Source: Gordonia jinhuaensis (GTDB taxonomy: Bacteria > Actinomycetota > Actinomycetes > Mycobacteriales > Mycobacteriaceae). From it: a stretch of DNA of 64,000 nt. The DNA lies in the NCBI RefSeq assembly GCF_014639795.1, contig NZ_BMGC01000012.1, forward strand, positions 36,191 through 100,190, written 5' to 3'. The position numbers and the translations under genes were made by a program. The notes below the pieces were generated by a model. That model made no database searches, was not told the DNA's origin, and saw nothing but the letters and a program-made list of their open reading frames with translations. Below, piece after piece: positions 1 through 8,842 of the stretch. The first letter of the stretch is position 1; each line of letters opens with the position of its first letter.

Positions 1-733
1 CGTCGCGCGGGTCGACCACCACCAGGCGTCCCCAGACCTCGTTCACCGGTCCCACCGGTGTGTGCGTCCAGCCCTCGATCTCGTCGCGCACGGTGGTGTC
101 GGAGGAAGCGACCAGTCGCGACCGTCGGGTCCAGCCCTCGAGCAGATCGCCCGCACCGGCGCCGGCGGGGCGGAAGGCGAGTACCTGATGGGCGAGGTCC
201 TCGAGCACCACCGACCGGTCGAGGATCTCCGCGGCCGCGGACACGATGCGGGTCAGCGACGCGCGTTCGACGTTGAGGGTGATGAACGTCTGATGCGCCG
301 CGGCGGCGAACTCCAGCTCCGCGTACTGGTCGGCGACGATGATGCGGTGCACCGCTTCGGTGATCGCGACGAAGCGGGTGGTGCGGTGCAGCTCGATCAC
401 CGGGAACCCCAGGTCATCGGCCACCGCGCGCGCCGCGGCAGGGACGGCGTCGACGAGTGTGCCGACCTCGACGATCAGCCCGGCCACGCCGGCGGCGACG
501 AGATCGCGGATGTAGGCGGCGCAGCGTTCGGCGGTTCCGGTGAGCGCGGTGCCGATGGTCAAGACCAGCTTGTCGCCGGAGACCAGATCGGTGAGGTCGG
601 CGACCTCACTGACGTGTACCCAGCGCACAGGTCGGTCACCGAGTGCCCCGGCAACCAGGCGGGGGTCACCCAGCTCGACCTCGGGCAGCGCCACGACGTC
701 GCGGACCGTGGGCAGGGTGATCGGGGCGGACAC
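1..733 (-). CDS. PucR-family transcriptional regulator, partial (C-terminus beyond window)
   Basis: The reading frame starts VSAPITLPTVRDVVALPEVE and continues off the left edge, so only about 244 N-terminal residues are present. The N-terminal region resembles the PucR ligand-sensing domain (VRWVHVSEVADLTDLVSGDKL); the C-terminal helix-turn-helix of the family would lie outside the window. The GTG start is supported by a TAGACT -10 hexamer 7 nt upstream, a leaderless layout. The gene is divergent from mmsA and the aminotransferase, and two GACA-N3-TGTC sites lie between them, so it is inferred to control that operon. The effector cannot be read from the sequence. Confidence 0.85.
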   Translation of the reverse strand, partial: MSAPITLPTVRDVVALPEVELGDPRLVAGALGDRPVRWVHVSEVADLTDLVSGDKLVLTIGTALTGTAERCAAYIRDLVAAGVAGLIVEVGTLVDAVPAAARAVADDLGFPVIELHRTTRFVAITEAVHRIIVADQYAELEFAAAAHQTFITLNVERASLTRIVSAAAEILDRSVVLEDLAHQVLAFRPAGAGAGDLLEGWTRRSRLVASSDTTVRDEIEGWTHTPVGPVNEVWGRLVVVDPRD

Positions 734-740
734 GGCGTCA

Positions 741-746
741 AGTCTA
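741..746 (-). promoter_or_regulatory. -10 element of leaderless pucR-type gene
   Basis: TAGACT on the minus strand, 7 nt before the GTG start. It fits the actinobacterial TANNNT -10 consensus and the leaderless spacing. Confidence 0.55.
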
Positions 747-754
747 GAAGTGCA

Positions 755-802
755 CTGGACAGTCTGTCGGATATCACCCTGAAAACTGGACACAATGTCC
801 AG
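755..802. promoter_or_regulatory. Two palindromic operator-like sites between pucR-type gene and mmsA
   Basis: Site 1 (755-771) has the core GACA-gtc-TGTC. Site 2 (786-802) is the perfect palindrome CTGGACA-caa-TGTCCAG. The two centres are 31 bp apart, close to three helical turns. Their position between a regulator and a divergent catabolic operon suggests binding sites for the PucR-type protein. This is an inference from symmetry and position only. Confidence 0.5.
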
Positions 803-943
803 GACGCGCCGCCCCGTGGCGCCGCACAATGGTCCGCAGAGGGTGCGAACGTCCGCGGCCGCACCAGTGATCCGCCCCACGAGCGCCCGGTACCTACGAG
901 AAGAGCCGGGTACCCCAGGCGCACTACCCGAGAAGGAGACCTC

Positions 944-2440
944 ATGGCCGAGATCCTGCACTGGATGGACAACAAGCCGTTCGCCGGCACGAGCGGGGAA
1001 GTGGGGCCGGTCACCAACCCGGCCACCGGCGAGGTCACCGGTCAGGTCGCCTTCGCCTCGGTGCAGGACGCCCGCACGGTCATCGACGCCGCGGCGGCGG
1101 CCTTCCCGATGTGGCGCGACACCTCGTTGGCCAAGCGAACCGCGATCCTCTTCGCCTTCCGCGAACTGCTCAACGCCCGCAAGGACGAACTCGCCGCCAT
1201 CATCACCGCCGAACACGGCAAGGTGCTCTCCGATGCTGCCGGCGAGATCTCGCGCGGTCTCGAGGTGGTCGAATTCGCTTGTGGCATCCCACATCTCGTC
1301 AAGGGTGGATTCACCGAGAATGCCTCGACGAATGTCGACGTGCACTCGGTGCTGCAGCCGGTGGGGCCGGCCGCGATCATCTCCCCGTTCAACTTCCCGG
1401 CGATGGTCCCGATGTGGTTCTTCCCGGTGGCCATCGCCGCAGGCAACACCGTGGTGATCAAGCCCTCCGAGAAAGACCCGTCGGCAGCGGTGTGGCTGGC
1501 CGAGCTCTGGGCCGAGGCCGGGCTGCCCGCCGGTGTGTTCAACGTTCTCCACGGCGACAAGACCGCCGTCGACGAGCTGCTGACCAACCCGGCGATCAAG
1601 TCGGTGTCCTTCGTCGGTTCCACGCCCATCGCGCAGTACGTGTACGCGACCGGGACCGCCGCCGGCAAGCGTGTGCAGGCACTCGGTGGCGCCAAGAATC
1701 ACGCCGTGATCCTTCCCGACGCCGATCTGGATCTGGCCGCCGATTCGATGGTCAACGCCGGTTTCGGGTCCGCGGGCGAACGCTGCATGGCCGTGTCGGT
1801 GTGCGTGGCCGTCGGTGAGATCGCCGACGAGTTGGTGGCCAAGATCGCCGAGCGCACCCGCACCCTGAAGACCGGTAACGGTGTGGACAATCCCGATATG
1901 GGCCCGCTGGTGACCAAGGCGCATCGCGATCGGGTCGCCTCCTATGTGGAAGCCGGTGAGAAGGCCGGTGCCACCGTGGTGATCGACGGTCGCGACGTGA
2001 CACCGGTGGGTGAGGACACCACCGACGGCTTCTGGCTCGGTCCGACGCTGTTCGACAACGTCACCACCGACATGACGATCTACACCGACGAGATCTTCGG
2101 GCCGGTACTGTCGGTGGTGCGGACCGACACCTACGACGAGGCGCTCGAACTGATCAATTCGAACGCCTACGGCAATGGCACCGCCATCTTCACCAACGAC
2201 GGTGGGGCCGCACGCCGCTTCGCCAACGAGGTCGAGGTCGGCATGGTGGGCATCAACGTGCCGATTCCGGTGCCGATGGCCTACTACAGCTTCGGTGGCT
2301 GGAAGAATTCCCTCTTCGGGGACTCCCACGCCCACGGCATGGAGGGTGTGCACTTCTTCACCCGCACCAAGGCGATCACCACGCGGTGGCTCGACCCGTC
2401 GCACGGTGGACTGAATCTCGGTTTCCCCCAGAATGATTGA
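944..2440 (+). CDS. mmsA: CoA-acylating methylmalonate-semialdehyde dehydrogenase
   Basis: A 498-residue aldehyde dehydrogenase of the MMSDH type, which turns methylmalonate (or malonate) semialdehyde, CoA and NAD+ into propionyl- or acetyl-CoA in valine and beta-alanine/pyrimidine breakdown. The catalytic cysteine is C281 in GERCMA. The segment ALGGAKNH replaces the usual ELGGK motif, so the general-base Glu of hydrolytic ALDHs is absent, as is normal for CoA-acylating members. The ATG at 944 follows an AAGGAG ribosome site (about 932-937); the same frame is open far upstream but that part is shadow of the divergent regulator gene. The aminotransferase gene begins 72 nt downstream, so the two probably form one operon. 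Confidence 0.93.
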   Translation: MAEILHWMDNKPFAGTSGEVGPVTNPATGEVTGQVAFASVQDARTVIDAAAAAFPMWRDTSLAKRTAILFAFRELLNARKDELAAIITAEHGKVLSDAAGEISRGLEVVEFACGIPHLVKGGFTENASTNVDVHSVLQPVGPAAIISPFNFPAMVPMWFFPVAIAAGNTVVIKPSEKDPSAAVWLAELWAEAGLPAGVFNVLHGDKTAVDELLTNPAIKSVSFVGSTPIAQYVYATGTAAGKRVQALGGAKNHAVILPDADLDLAADSMVNAGFGSAGERCMAVSVCVAVGEIADELVAKIAERTRTLKTGNGVDNPDMGPLVTKAHRDRVASYVEAGEKAGATVVIDGRDVTPVGEDTTDGFWLGPTLFDNVTTDMTIYTDEIFGPVLSVVRTDTYDEALELINSNAYGNGTAIFTNDGGAARRFANEVEVGMVGINVPIPVPMAYYSFGGWKNSLFGDSHAHGMEGVHFFTRTKAITTRWLDPSHGGLNLGFPQND

Positions 2441-2512
2441 TCGCCAGGATGACCATGGTCGTGACGACAGGTCGACCACAGTGACTGACACACAACCTCA
2501 TCGGAGGAGAGT

Positions 2513-3895
2513 ATGACCACCACGGAATCCGACGTTCTGCCCAACGGGCTCACGATCGAGCAGGCGCGACAGGAGAGCGCGCGAGCGTACGAACTCGATC
2601 GCAAGCACGTCTTCCACTCGTGGGCCGCACAGGCGACGCTGAAGCCGATGGTGATCTCGGCGGCGCAGGGATCGCAGGTGTGGGACGGTGAGGGCACGCG
2701 CTATCTCGACTTCTCGTCACAGCTGATCTACACCAACATCGGGCATCAGCACCCGAAGGTGGTGGCCGCGATCCAGGAGCAGGCTGCCAAGCTGTGCACT
2801 GTCGCACCGCAATTCGTCAACGACGCCCGCTCGGAGGCGGCACGCCTGATCGCCTCGCACACCCCGGGCGACCTCGATCACGTGTTCTTCACCAATGGCG
2901 GTGCCGACGCGGTGGAGCATGCCGTGCGGATGGCCCGACTGCACACCGGTCGCTACAAGGTGCTCGCGCGCTACCGTTCGTATCACGGTGGTACGCAGAC
3001 CGCGATCAACCTCACCGGAGATCCGAGGCGCTGGCCCAACGACACCGCCACCGCGGGCGTCACGCACTTCTTCGGGCCGTTCCTCTACCGCTCGCAGTTC
3101 CACGCGACCACCGAAGAGGAAGAGTGCCAGCGTGCACTCGAGCATCTCGAGCAGACCATCGCCTTCGAGGGCCCCGAGACCATCGCGGCGATCATCCTCG
3201 AGTCGATCCCCGGCACCGCCGGCATCATGGTCCCGCCGCCGGGATACCTCGCCGGTGTGCGCGAACTGTGCGATCGCCACGGGATCGTCTACATCGCCGA
3301 CGAGGTGATGGCGGGATTCGGCCGTTCCGGAAAGTGGTTCTCTGTGGACCATTTCGACGTGACGCCCGATCTGATGACCTTCGCCAAGGGCGTCAACTCC
3401 GGCTACGTCCCGCTCGGTGGCGTCGCGATCAGTCAGCCCATCTACGACACCTTCGCCCAGCGTGCCTACCCCGGCGGCCTCACCTATTCGGGCCACCCGC
3501 TCGCGACCGCGGCAGCTGTGGCCACCATCACGGCGATGGAAGACGAAGGCGTGGTGGAGAACGCGGCTCGCATCGGCGAGGACGTCCTCGGGCCCGGTCT
3601 GCGTGAGCTCGCTGCCAAACATCCCAGTGTGGGGGAGGTTCGCGGCCTCGGCGTGTTCTGGGCGGTGGAGATGGTGAGCAACCCGCAGACACGGGAACCG
3701 TTGGCGCCCTACGGTGGAGGCAGTGAGGGTATGAACGCCTTCGTCGCCGCATCCAAGAGCAATGGACTCCTCTCGGCGGTGAACTACAACCGGCTGCACA
3801 TGGTGCCGCCGTGCACCGTCGCCGACGATGAGGTCCGTGAGGCCCTCGGCATGCTCGATTCCGCACTCGATGTCGCCGACGGCTACGTGAGCTGA
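2513..3895 (+). CDS. Class-III PLP-dependent aminotransferase (omega-aminotransferase type)
   Basis: A 460-residue fold-type I aminotransferase. It shows the class-III DEVMAGFGR motif and the PLP-binding lysine K292 in TFAKGVNSGYVPLGG. The start follows CGGAGGAGAG. Pairing with mmsA suggests that it makes the semialdehyde substrate from beta-alanine, 3-aminoisobutyrate or a related omega-amino acid with an alpha-keto acid acceptor. The exact substrate cannot be assigned from sequence. It could also be annotated generically as an aspartate aminotransferase family protein. Confidence 0.88.
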   Translation: MTTTESDVLPNGLTIEQARQESARAYELDRKHVFHSWAAQATLKPMVISAAQGSQVWDGEGTRYLDFSSQLIYTNIGHQHPKVVAAIQEQAAKLCTVAPQFVNDARSEAARLIASHTPGDLDHVFFTNGGADAVEHAVRMARLHTGRYKVLARYRSYHGGTQTAINLTGDPRRWPNDTATAGVTHFFGPFLYRSQFHATTEEEECQRALEHLEQTIAFEGPETIAAIILESIPGTAGIMVPPPGYLAGVRELCDRHGIVYIADEVMAGFGRSGKWFSVDHFDVTPDLMTFAKGVNSGYVPLGGVAISQPIYDTFAQRAYPGGLTYSGHPLATAAAVATITAMEDEGVVENAARIGEDVLGPGLRELAAKHPSVGEVRGLGVFWAVEMVSNPQTREPLAPYGGGSEGMNAFVAASKSNGLLSAVNYNRLHMVPPCTVADDEVREALGMLDSALDVADGYVS

Positions 3896-3915
3896 CGCCT
3901 GCTCCGGTCGCATTC

Positions 3916-3973
3916 GCTGCACCATTTCCTATCCGCTACACGGATCCGATCCGCGTACAGGAAATGGTGCAGC
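3916..3973. repeat. Perfect 15-bp inverted repeat with 28-nt spacer
   Basis: The arm GCTGCACCATTTCCT (3916-3930) is repeated inverted at 3959-3973. The spacer carries the smaller palindrome CGGATCCG. No T-tract follows. It lies after the aminotransferase and 55 nt before the dioxygenase start, so it could be a factor-independent terminator or a double operator. Confidence 0.6.
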
Positions 3974-4015
3974 GTGGCCTTCGGCGCATGCGCTGCGAAG
4001 CATTCCTGGTCGACT

Positions 4016-4021
4016 TACGAT
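4016..4021 (+). promoter_or_regulatory. -10 element of leaderless dioxygenase gene
   Basis: TACGAT, 6 nt before the ATG at 4028. It supports that start over an in-frame GTG at 3974, which abuts the inverted repeat. Confidence 0.5.
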
Positions 4022-4027
4022 CAGAGA

Positions 4028-4867
4028 ATGCTTGATTCACCCGGCGTTTTCGGTCCCAACGACATCGCGGGGCTGGTGTGGTTCTACGACATGCACGGCT
4101 ATGCGATCGTGCGTGGTCTGCTCGGCCCCGGTGACGTCGACACGATGGAAGCCGAATGTGTGGCCGCCCAGAATGCCGTCATCGCAGGGGAACTCGAAGC
4201 CCGACACGGGTCGACGGTATTCCTCGACGAGGAGGCCAAGGCGGAGAAATTCGCCAATTACGTCGAGTTCATCAACGAGCTCTCGCCGGCGGTGACCGCG
4301 GCGATCGAACATCCGGTGCTCGTCGAGATCATGCGCACGCTCGTCGGTCCGGACTGCTGGGTCCGCGCCCACGAACAGTTCGGCGTGGTGTACCAGGATG
4401 CGCGGCCGGGTAAGGAATCCGGATACACCCGGATCGGTTGGCACTCGGATTGGCAGGCAAGTCCGAGCCTGGACGTGTGGCCGTCGACGGCGTTCACCAT
4501 CCACATCGACGGCACGTCACCGGCCAACGGATTCCTGCGGGTGGTGCCCGGTAGTCACCTGTGGGCCACCCCGGCGCCCTACCGGAACATCAACGGGGTG
4601 CAGGTTCCCGACACCGCGCGCCCGACCGGGGGTCGCACCGACCGCACGCCGCCGTTCGAGATGCCGCTGGGATTCGAGAAGATTCGCGGCGAGGTGGGTG
4701 TGTATGCCGAGCGCGGGGACATCATCCTGCACGACGCCTACCTCTGGCATTCGGCGGCTCGTGCCACCGACGACCACGCCCTGCGACGCCACGTACGCGG
4801 CGGCTACTTCGGCGGTACCAAGCCGGACGACAACGTCTTCGAATTCATCAAGAACGCCGCGAGGTAG
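4028..4867 (+). CDS. Phytanoyl-CoA dioxygenase (PhyH) family protein
   Basis: A 279-residue Fe(II)/2-oxoglutarate-dependent oxygenase-like protein. The predicted metal triad is H139-x-D141 (WHSDWQ) and H241 (LWHSAAR), with a downstream Arg-rich strand (LRRHVRGG) suited to 2-oxoglutarate binding. The fold and triad are typical of PhyH and ectoine-hydroxylase relatives, but the substrate is unknown. The gene follows the mmsA/aminotransferase pair but has its own promoter, so it need not share the pathway. It converges on the DUF2461 gene. Confidence 0.8.
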   Translation: MLDSPGVFGPNDIAGLVWFYDMHGYAIVRGLLGPGDVDTMEAECVAAQNAVIAGELEARHGSTVFLDEEAKAEKFANYVEFINELSPAVTAAIEHPVLVEIMRTLVGPDCWVRAHEQFGVVYQDARPGKESGYTRIGWHSDWQASPSLDVWPSTAFTIHIDGTSPANGFLRVVPGSHLWATPAPYRNINGVQVPDTARPTGGRTDRTPPFEMPLGFEKIRGEVGVYAERGDIILHDAYLWHSAARATDDHALRRHVRGGYFGGTKPDDNVFEFIKNAAR

Positions 4868-4903
4868 CCTGCTGATCGCTGTCGGAGTGTCTGCATCGGC
4901 AGT

Positions 4904-5533
4904 TCAATCCCCGTGACGGACCAGCCAGTCGAGCAGTGGCGTGGTCTGGCGCCAGTCGGCACGGATCCGATCGACCAGAGCGCGACTGTGGATCACCTCG
5001 TCGAAGCCGAGGTGATGAGAGACGGTCAGCGTCTTGTGCCGGAGCAGCTCGATCCGGGGGTGGTCCGCAGGAAATCCGCGCGGGCTCGTTTTCAGTGTGC
5101 TGCCGCCGATCTCCCAGTCGGCAGCCATGAGTGAGCCGATGATCCGCTCGAGTTCTGGGCCGTGGCGGTCATGGTCGATCGCGGCACGGATCGACGCAAG
5201 TCGATCGGGGCTCGCATCGTAGAACCCAGCTCCGATGAGCACACCCGGTGCACCGATCTGCACGTAATACCCCGTGGCCGGCGCCACCGGCACGTAGGCG
5301 CCCTGATGGGTCTTGTACGGGGTCTTGTCCTTGGCGAACCGCACGTCGCGATACGGGCGAAAGATCTTCGCCGGGCCGAATTCGTCGGCCAGTTCGTCGG
5401 TGAGTTCTCTCATCGGAGTGGCAATTTCGGTGCGGTACACCTCGGAATGGGCTTCCCAGAACGACTTCGAGTTGTCGAGTTCGAGATCGTCGTAGAAGTC
5501 CAGCGCAGCCTCGCTGAAGCCGTCGAAGGTCAT
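4904..5533 (-). CDS. DUF2461 (TIGR02453-type) family protein
   Basis: A 209-residue protein beginning MTFDGFSEAALDFYDDLELD, with the family blocks NSKSFWEAH and FRPYRDVRFAKDKTPYKTH. The function of DUF2461 is unknown. An in-frame start 81 nt upstream is possible, but a TAGGCT -10 hexamer lies 7 nt before the chosen ATG, which favours the shorter leaderless form. Its upstream region faces the SnoaL-like gene. Confidence 0.82.
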   Translation of the reverse strand: MTFDGFSEAALDFYDDLELDNSKSFWEAHSEVYRTEIATPMRELTDELADEFGPAKIFRPYRDVRFAKDKTPYKTHQGAYVPVAPATGYYVQIGAPGVLIGAGFYDASPDRLASIRAAIDHDRHGPELERIIGSLMAADWEIGGSTLKTSPRGFPADHPRIELLRHKTLTVSHHLGFDEVIHSRALVDRIRADWRQTTPLLDWLVRHGD

Positions 5534-5540
5534 GGCGCCG

Positions 5541-5546
5541 AGCCTA
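5541..5546 (-). promoter_or_regulatory. -10 element of leaderless DUF2461 gene
   Basis: TAGGCT on the minus strand, 7 nt before the ATG at 5533. Confidence 0.5.
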
Positions 5547-5612
5547 GTTGCGCCGGGGTTGTTCGCGGCGGTTCGATTGCCGGTGGCGCTCGGCGGTTGT
5601 TCACTGGATGAC

Positions 5613-5981
5613 ATGAGCGATGACGTTTCCGCTGATGAGTCTGCGGCTGAGGCGGCGGTCCGTGCCTACTACGCCGCTTACAACGGCCGCCCGGAGTTGT
5701 TCGACACTGCCGTTGCGGCCGACTACGTGGACTACGGACACAACCCGCCGGGCCACGGGCCACAGGGTGCCCGTGATGACTACGAGCACGCGGTCGCTGC
5801 GGTGGGTGGGGTGAGCACCTACGACATCGACGCACTGGTGGCCGGCGGTGACACCGTGGCCGTTGTGTGGACCGGACATCTGCCGGACGGGCGGACCGCA
5901 CGCGGGCTGAGTCTGCATGGTGTGCGCGGGGGCAAAGTCTCCTGGACCCGGCATACCGCGATCGGCGCGCCACCTTCCTGA
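5613..5981 (+). CDS. SnoaL-like (NTF2-fold) ester cyclase/polyketide-cyclase family protein
   Basis: A small protein of 122 residues. The pattern AVRAYYAAYNGRPELFD followed by YVDYGHNPPGHGPQG and a VVWTGH strand is typical of SnoaL-like domains of the NTF2 fold. No biosynthetic genes lie nearby, so a polyketide role is not implied. Members of this family often act on small carbonyl compounds or have no known activity. The ATG at 5613 begins MSDDVSADESAAEAAVRA; the frame is open further upstream but overlaps the divergent gene. Confidence 0.75.
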   Translation: MSDDVSADESAAEAAVRAYYAAYNGRPELFDTAVAADYVDYGHNPPGHGPQGARDDYEHAVAAVGGVSTYDIDALVAGGDTVAVVWTGHLPDGRTARGLSLHGVRGGKVSWTRHTAIGAPPS

Positions 5982-6004
5982 GACGGCAGAGCCGGCCATC
6001 TGCT

Positions 6005-6050
6005 ATTTGTCATCACGACAATATTTGTCACCACGAATTTGTCACCACGA
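6005..6050 (+). repeat. Three direct copies of a 14-mer (ATTTGTCAYCACGA)
   Basis: Copies lie at 6005-6018, 6023-6036 and 6037-6050, the last two abutting. They are AT-rich against the background and lie in the 236-bp gap between the SnoaL-like gene and the lipoprotein gene. They could be regulator half-sites. Confidence 0.65.
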
Positions 6051-6083
6051 AAAAGCCTGGCGCCGAACCTCCGTCGATCATCG

Positions 6084-6109
6084 GTTATGGCAGGTCGTTG
6101 TGCCATAAC
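6084..6109. repeat. 9-8-9 inverted repeat
   Basis: GTTATGGCA (6084-6092) is repeated inverted as TGCCATAAC (6101-6109). It lies 108 bp before the lipoprotein start, downstream of the direct repeats, and is a candidate operator. Confidence 0.55.
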
Positions 6110-6217
6110 GACTTCCGTGCCGATTTGTGGCGTTTGGGGCAATTGTGGCCCGTGGTGTCACAGACATATCGGTCATCAGTGCGTGTCGTTCACCTGGGTC
6201 TGGTAGTCCGTTGTGGT

Positions 6218-6865
6218 ATGGGCATTCGCTTGGCGTTCTCGGTCGTCGTCGCCGTCACGGCGATCGGTGCGTCCTCATGTGCCTCGCATTCGTCGCCCTC
6301 CGCCTCCGATGTCACCGGATCGACTGCCGCGCGGCAACCCACTGCGGCCGTCGCAGCACCGCTCATCGACGACGCGGCCGATGCGCCCGGCGTCGTCGTC
6401 CCGGCCCTCGCTGTCACGCCGGTGGCGGTCGGTGATGCCTTCACCGTGTGGAGTGCCGGCGAGGTGCGCCGCCCCGAGTCCCGGGTGACGGTGCTCGAAT
6501 TCGACGTGGATCCCAAGCTCGGGTCCATCGTGGCGAAGGCTCCCGACGGTGATGAGTCGGATATCGGCCGGATACCGCTCGGTGTTCGCGTGCGCGTCGA
6601 CAACGTCGACCCCGCCGGTGTGGCGATGCCGGCCTCGGGTTTCGGCATCCGCGAGCGCATTCCCGACGGCACCCCCGCCGGCGGCTGGTCGGTCGAACCC
6701 GTTGACGACAGGTTGGCCGACACGGCGTTCGCCGATGGCAGACGTAAGCTCACCACGGTCGACGCGGGCACCTCGCAAGAGGGGTGGTTGCTGCTCGACG
6801 TCTCCGCGCCGGTCGGCTCACTCGTCTGGCCGACGAACCCGGGCGCGGCGGTCGTCGAGTACTGA
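6218..6865 (+). CDS. Putative secreted lipoprotein of unknown function
   Basis: A 215-residue protein with an N-terminal signal sequence (MGIRLAFSVVVAVTAIGA) and a lipobox-like AIGASSC, so C21 would be lipidated and the protein anchored outside the membrane. The mature part is Ala/Thr-rich at first, then a beta-rich region with FTVWSAGEVRRPESRVTV and VRVRVDNVDPAGVAMPASGF. That resembles DUF4352-like surface proteins, but I do not recognise a defined family. The ATG at 6218 is chosen because the signal peptide begins there. Confidence 0.65.
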   Translation: MGIRLAFSVVVAVTAIGASSCASHSSPSASDVTGSTAARQPTAAVAAPLIDDAADAPGVVVPALAVTPVAVGDAFTVWSAGEVRRPESRVTVLEFDVDPKLGSIVAKAPDGDESDIGRIPLGVRVRVDNVDPAGVAMPASGFGIRERIPDGTPAGGWSVEPVDDRLADTAFADGRRKLTTVDAGTSQEGWLLLDVSAPVGSLVWPTNPGAAVVEY

Positions 6866-6985
6866 ACCAGATAGACGCGCCCGTCGACCGTTCGGCCGAC
6901 TTCATCGGAAACCTGTCCGAGAACGGCTCATCCGGCGTAGCGTCACCGCGAGCCCGGGGCAGCGTGGCACCGGGGAGGTCGAGGG

Positions 6986-8815
6986 GTGATCGGTGTGTGG
7001 ACAGGTCGTGTCGGCAGGGCATGCGGCAGACGTCGTGCAGGACTGGTTGCCGCAGCCGTTGTTGCGTTGGGGCCGTTGTGTATTCCTGCTCAGGCTGCCG
7101 CGGCACCCCGGACACCGCCGTCCACCTTGGCGGGTTCAACGGTCCAGGTGAGCAAGTCGACCCTGCACTTCGCGGTACCCGGCGGATGCGACATCGTCGG
7201 TGATCTCTACGTTCCCTCCACCGCGACGGCATCCACACCGGCACCGGCGATCCTGGCGACCAACGGCTTCTCCGGCTCCAAAGACGATCTCGCCGACGAC
7301 GCGAACACCTATGCCCGCCACGGCTATGTGTTCCTGGCCTATTCCGGACTCGGCTTCGGCGGGTCCGGCTGTCGGATCACCTTCGATGATCCGACGATCG
7401 ATGGCAAGGCAGCACGATCTCTGGTGAGCTACCTCGGCGGTGCGCCGGGAATCGCGTTCACCGACAGCGCTCATCGCACCGCCGCGCCGACCCTGACGTC
7501 AGTGCGTCACGACCGCACCGATCACACCGGGAAGCCGTCGCAGTTCGATCCCCGTGTGGGCATGCTCGGCGGCTCTTACGGCGGCCAGATTCAATTCGCC
7601 GCAGCAGCAGTCGATCCGCGCATCGATGCGATCACCCCGATGATCACCTGGAACGATTTGTCCTATTCACTGGCACCGAACGACACCGGGACCCGCATCG
7701 GGGTCACCCCTGCGGTCACCGGTGCGGTGAAGCTCAACTGGGCCACCACCTTCGCAATCGGGGGTGTGGTGGCCGGACTGACCCATGCCGAGGTCGATCC
7801 GGCGCGACTTCTGGGCTGCCCCAACTTCTCCTCGACTGCATGCAGCGCACTCGTGTCGGCGCTCGGACGCGGCGCGATGACCTCGGATCAGGTCGCGACC
7901 CTGCACAATGCCTCGGCGGCAGCACATCTCGACCAGATCCGGATCCCGACACTCATCGTCCAGGGGGAGCGCGACACCCTGTTCAACCTCAACGAGGGGA
8001 TCGCCAACTACCAGGGCCTGCGGGCGCGAGGCGTGCCCACGTCGATGATCTGGTACAGCGGAGGACATTCGGGTGACCCCGCTGCCGGTGATGTGGATTC
8101 CACCGACCCGGCCAAGGGATATGTCACCGGGCGGGTGATGAATTGGCTCGATCACTACGTTCGCGGTGACGCCGTGTCCACCGGTCCCGGCTTCGCCTAC
8201 TTCCGCGACTGGGTGGCGTATGACGGAAATGCGGCACCCGCCTATGCCACATCGAGCGCATATGAGCCCAGTGGTTCTGTGACATACCGGCTTTCGGGTT
8301 CAGCCGGTCTGACCACAGGTGCACCGGCGCCCGGTTCGCAACGGCTGCGTACCGCACCACTGGGGCTGCCGACCAGCACCGACAAGCCCGACGGACTGGG
8401 TCTGGTGAACGTGCCCGAGGCCGATGTGGCCGGCACCGTCACCACGTGGACCGGTACACCGCTGTCGGCCCCGCTCGACGTGGTCGGCTCGCCGACTCTG
8501 ACACTGCGCATCTCGACCACCGCGCCCCGCACAGCAGATGCTGCGGCGATGACCGTGCTGTTCGCCCGCGTGGTCGACGTGGATCCCTCCGGTGTCGCCA
8601 CCACGGTGGAGGACCTGGTCGCACCCGCGCGCATCGCCGATCCGTCGAAACCGTTCACCGTGACGATGCCCGCGTTCGCACATCGGTTCGCGCCCGGACA
8701 CCGAGTGCGACTGGTGATCTCGGGTGGCTCGACGAACTATCGTGGCGCCATGTCGTCGGTGCCGGTCACGATTGCCGCCGGCGGCGGGCAGACGCTGACT
8801 CTGCCCACCGCGTGA
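6986..8815 (+). CDS. Secreted CocE/NonD-type alpha/beta-hydrolase (X-Pro dipeptidyl-peptidase S15 family)
   Basis: A 609-residue exported protein. It has a long Arg-containing signal peptide ending near AQAAAAPRT, then an alpha/beta-hydrolase domain with nucleophile S197 in MLGGSYGGQ and a likely acid/His pair around QGERDTLFN and SGGHSGD. The C-terminal third (from about residue 420) is a beta-rich jelly roll typical of CocE/NonD and S15 enzymes. Likely substrates are esters or proline-containing peptides outside the cell. The GTG start follows GGAGGTCGAGG. Confidence 0.85.
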   Translation: MIGVWTGRVGRACGRRRAGLVAAAVVALGPLCIPAQAAAAPRTPPSTLAGSTVQVSKSTLHFAVPGGCDIVGDLYVPSTATASTPAPAILATNGFSGSKDDLADDANTYARHGYVFLAYSGLGFGGSGCRITFDDPTIDGKAARSLVSYLGGAPGIAFTDSAHRTAAPTLTSVRHDRTDHTGKPSQFDPRVGMLGGSYGGQIQFAAAAVDPRIDAITPMITWNDLSYSLAPNDTGTRIGVTPAVTGAVKLNWATTFAIGGVVAGLTHAEVDPARLLGCPNFSSTACSALVSALGRGAMTSDQVATLHNASAAAHLDQIRIPTLIVQGERDTLFNLNEGIANYQGLRARGVPTSMIWYSGGHSGDPAAGDVDSTDPAKGYVTGRVMNWLDHYVRGDAVSTGPGFAYFRDWVAYDGNAAPAYATSSAYEPSGSVTYRLSGSAGLTTGAPAPGSQRLRTAPLGLPTSTDKPDGLGLVNVPEADVAGTVTTWTGTPLSAPLDVVGSPTLTLRISTTAPRTADAAAMTVLFARVVDVDPSGVATTVEDLVAPARIADPSKPFTVTMPAFAHRFAPGHRVRLVISGGSTNYRGAMSSVPVTIAAGGGQTLTLPTA

Positions 8816-8842
8816 GCCGCAGCCGATGTGCGGACCCGGAGT

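Noticed and set aside
3974..4027. Longer form of the PhyH-family protein starting at GTG 3974
   Set aside because: The start abuts an inverted repeat and adds a non-conserved stretch, while TACGAT at leaderless spacing supports ATG 4028.
5613..5981. SnoaL-like protein as a sign of polyketide biosynthesis
   Set aside because: There are no neighbouring biosynthetic genes, and the fold is widespread outside such clusters.
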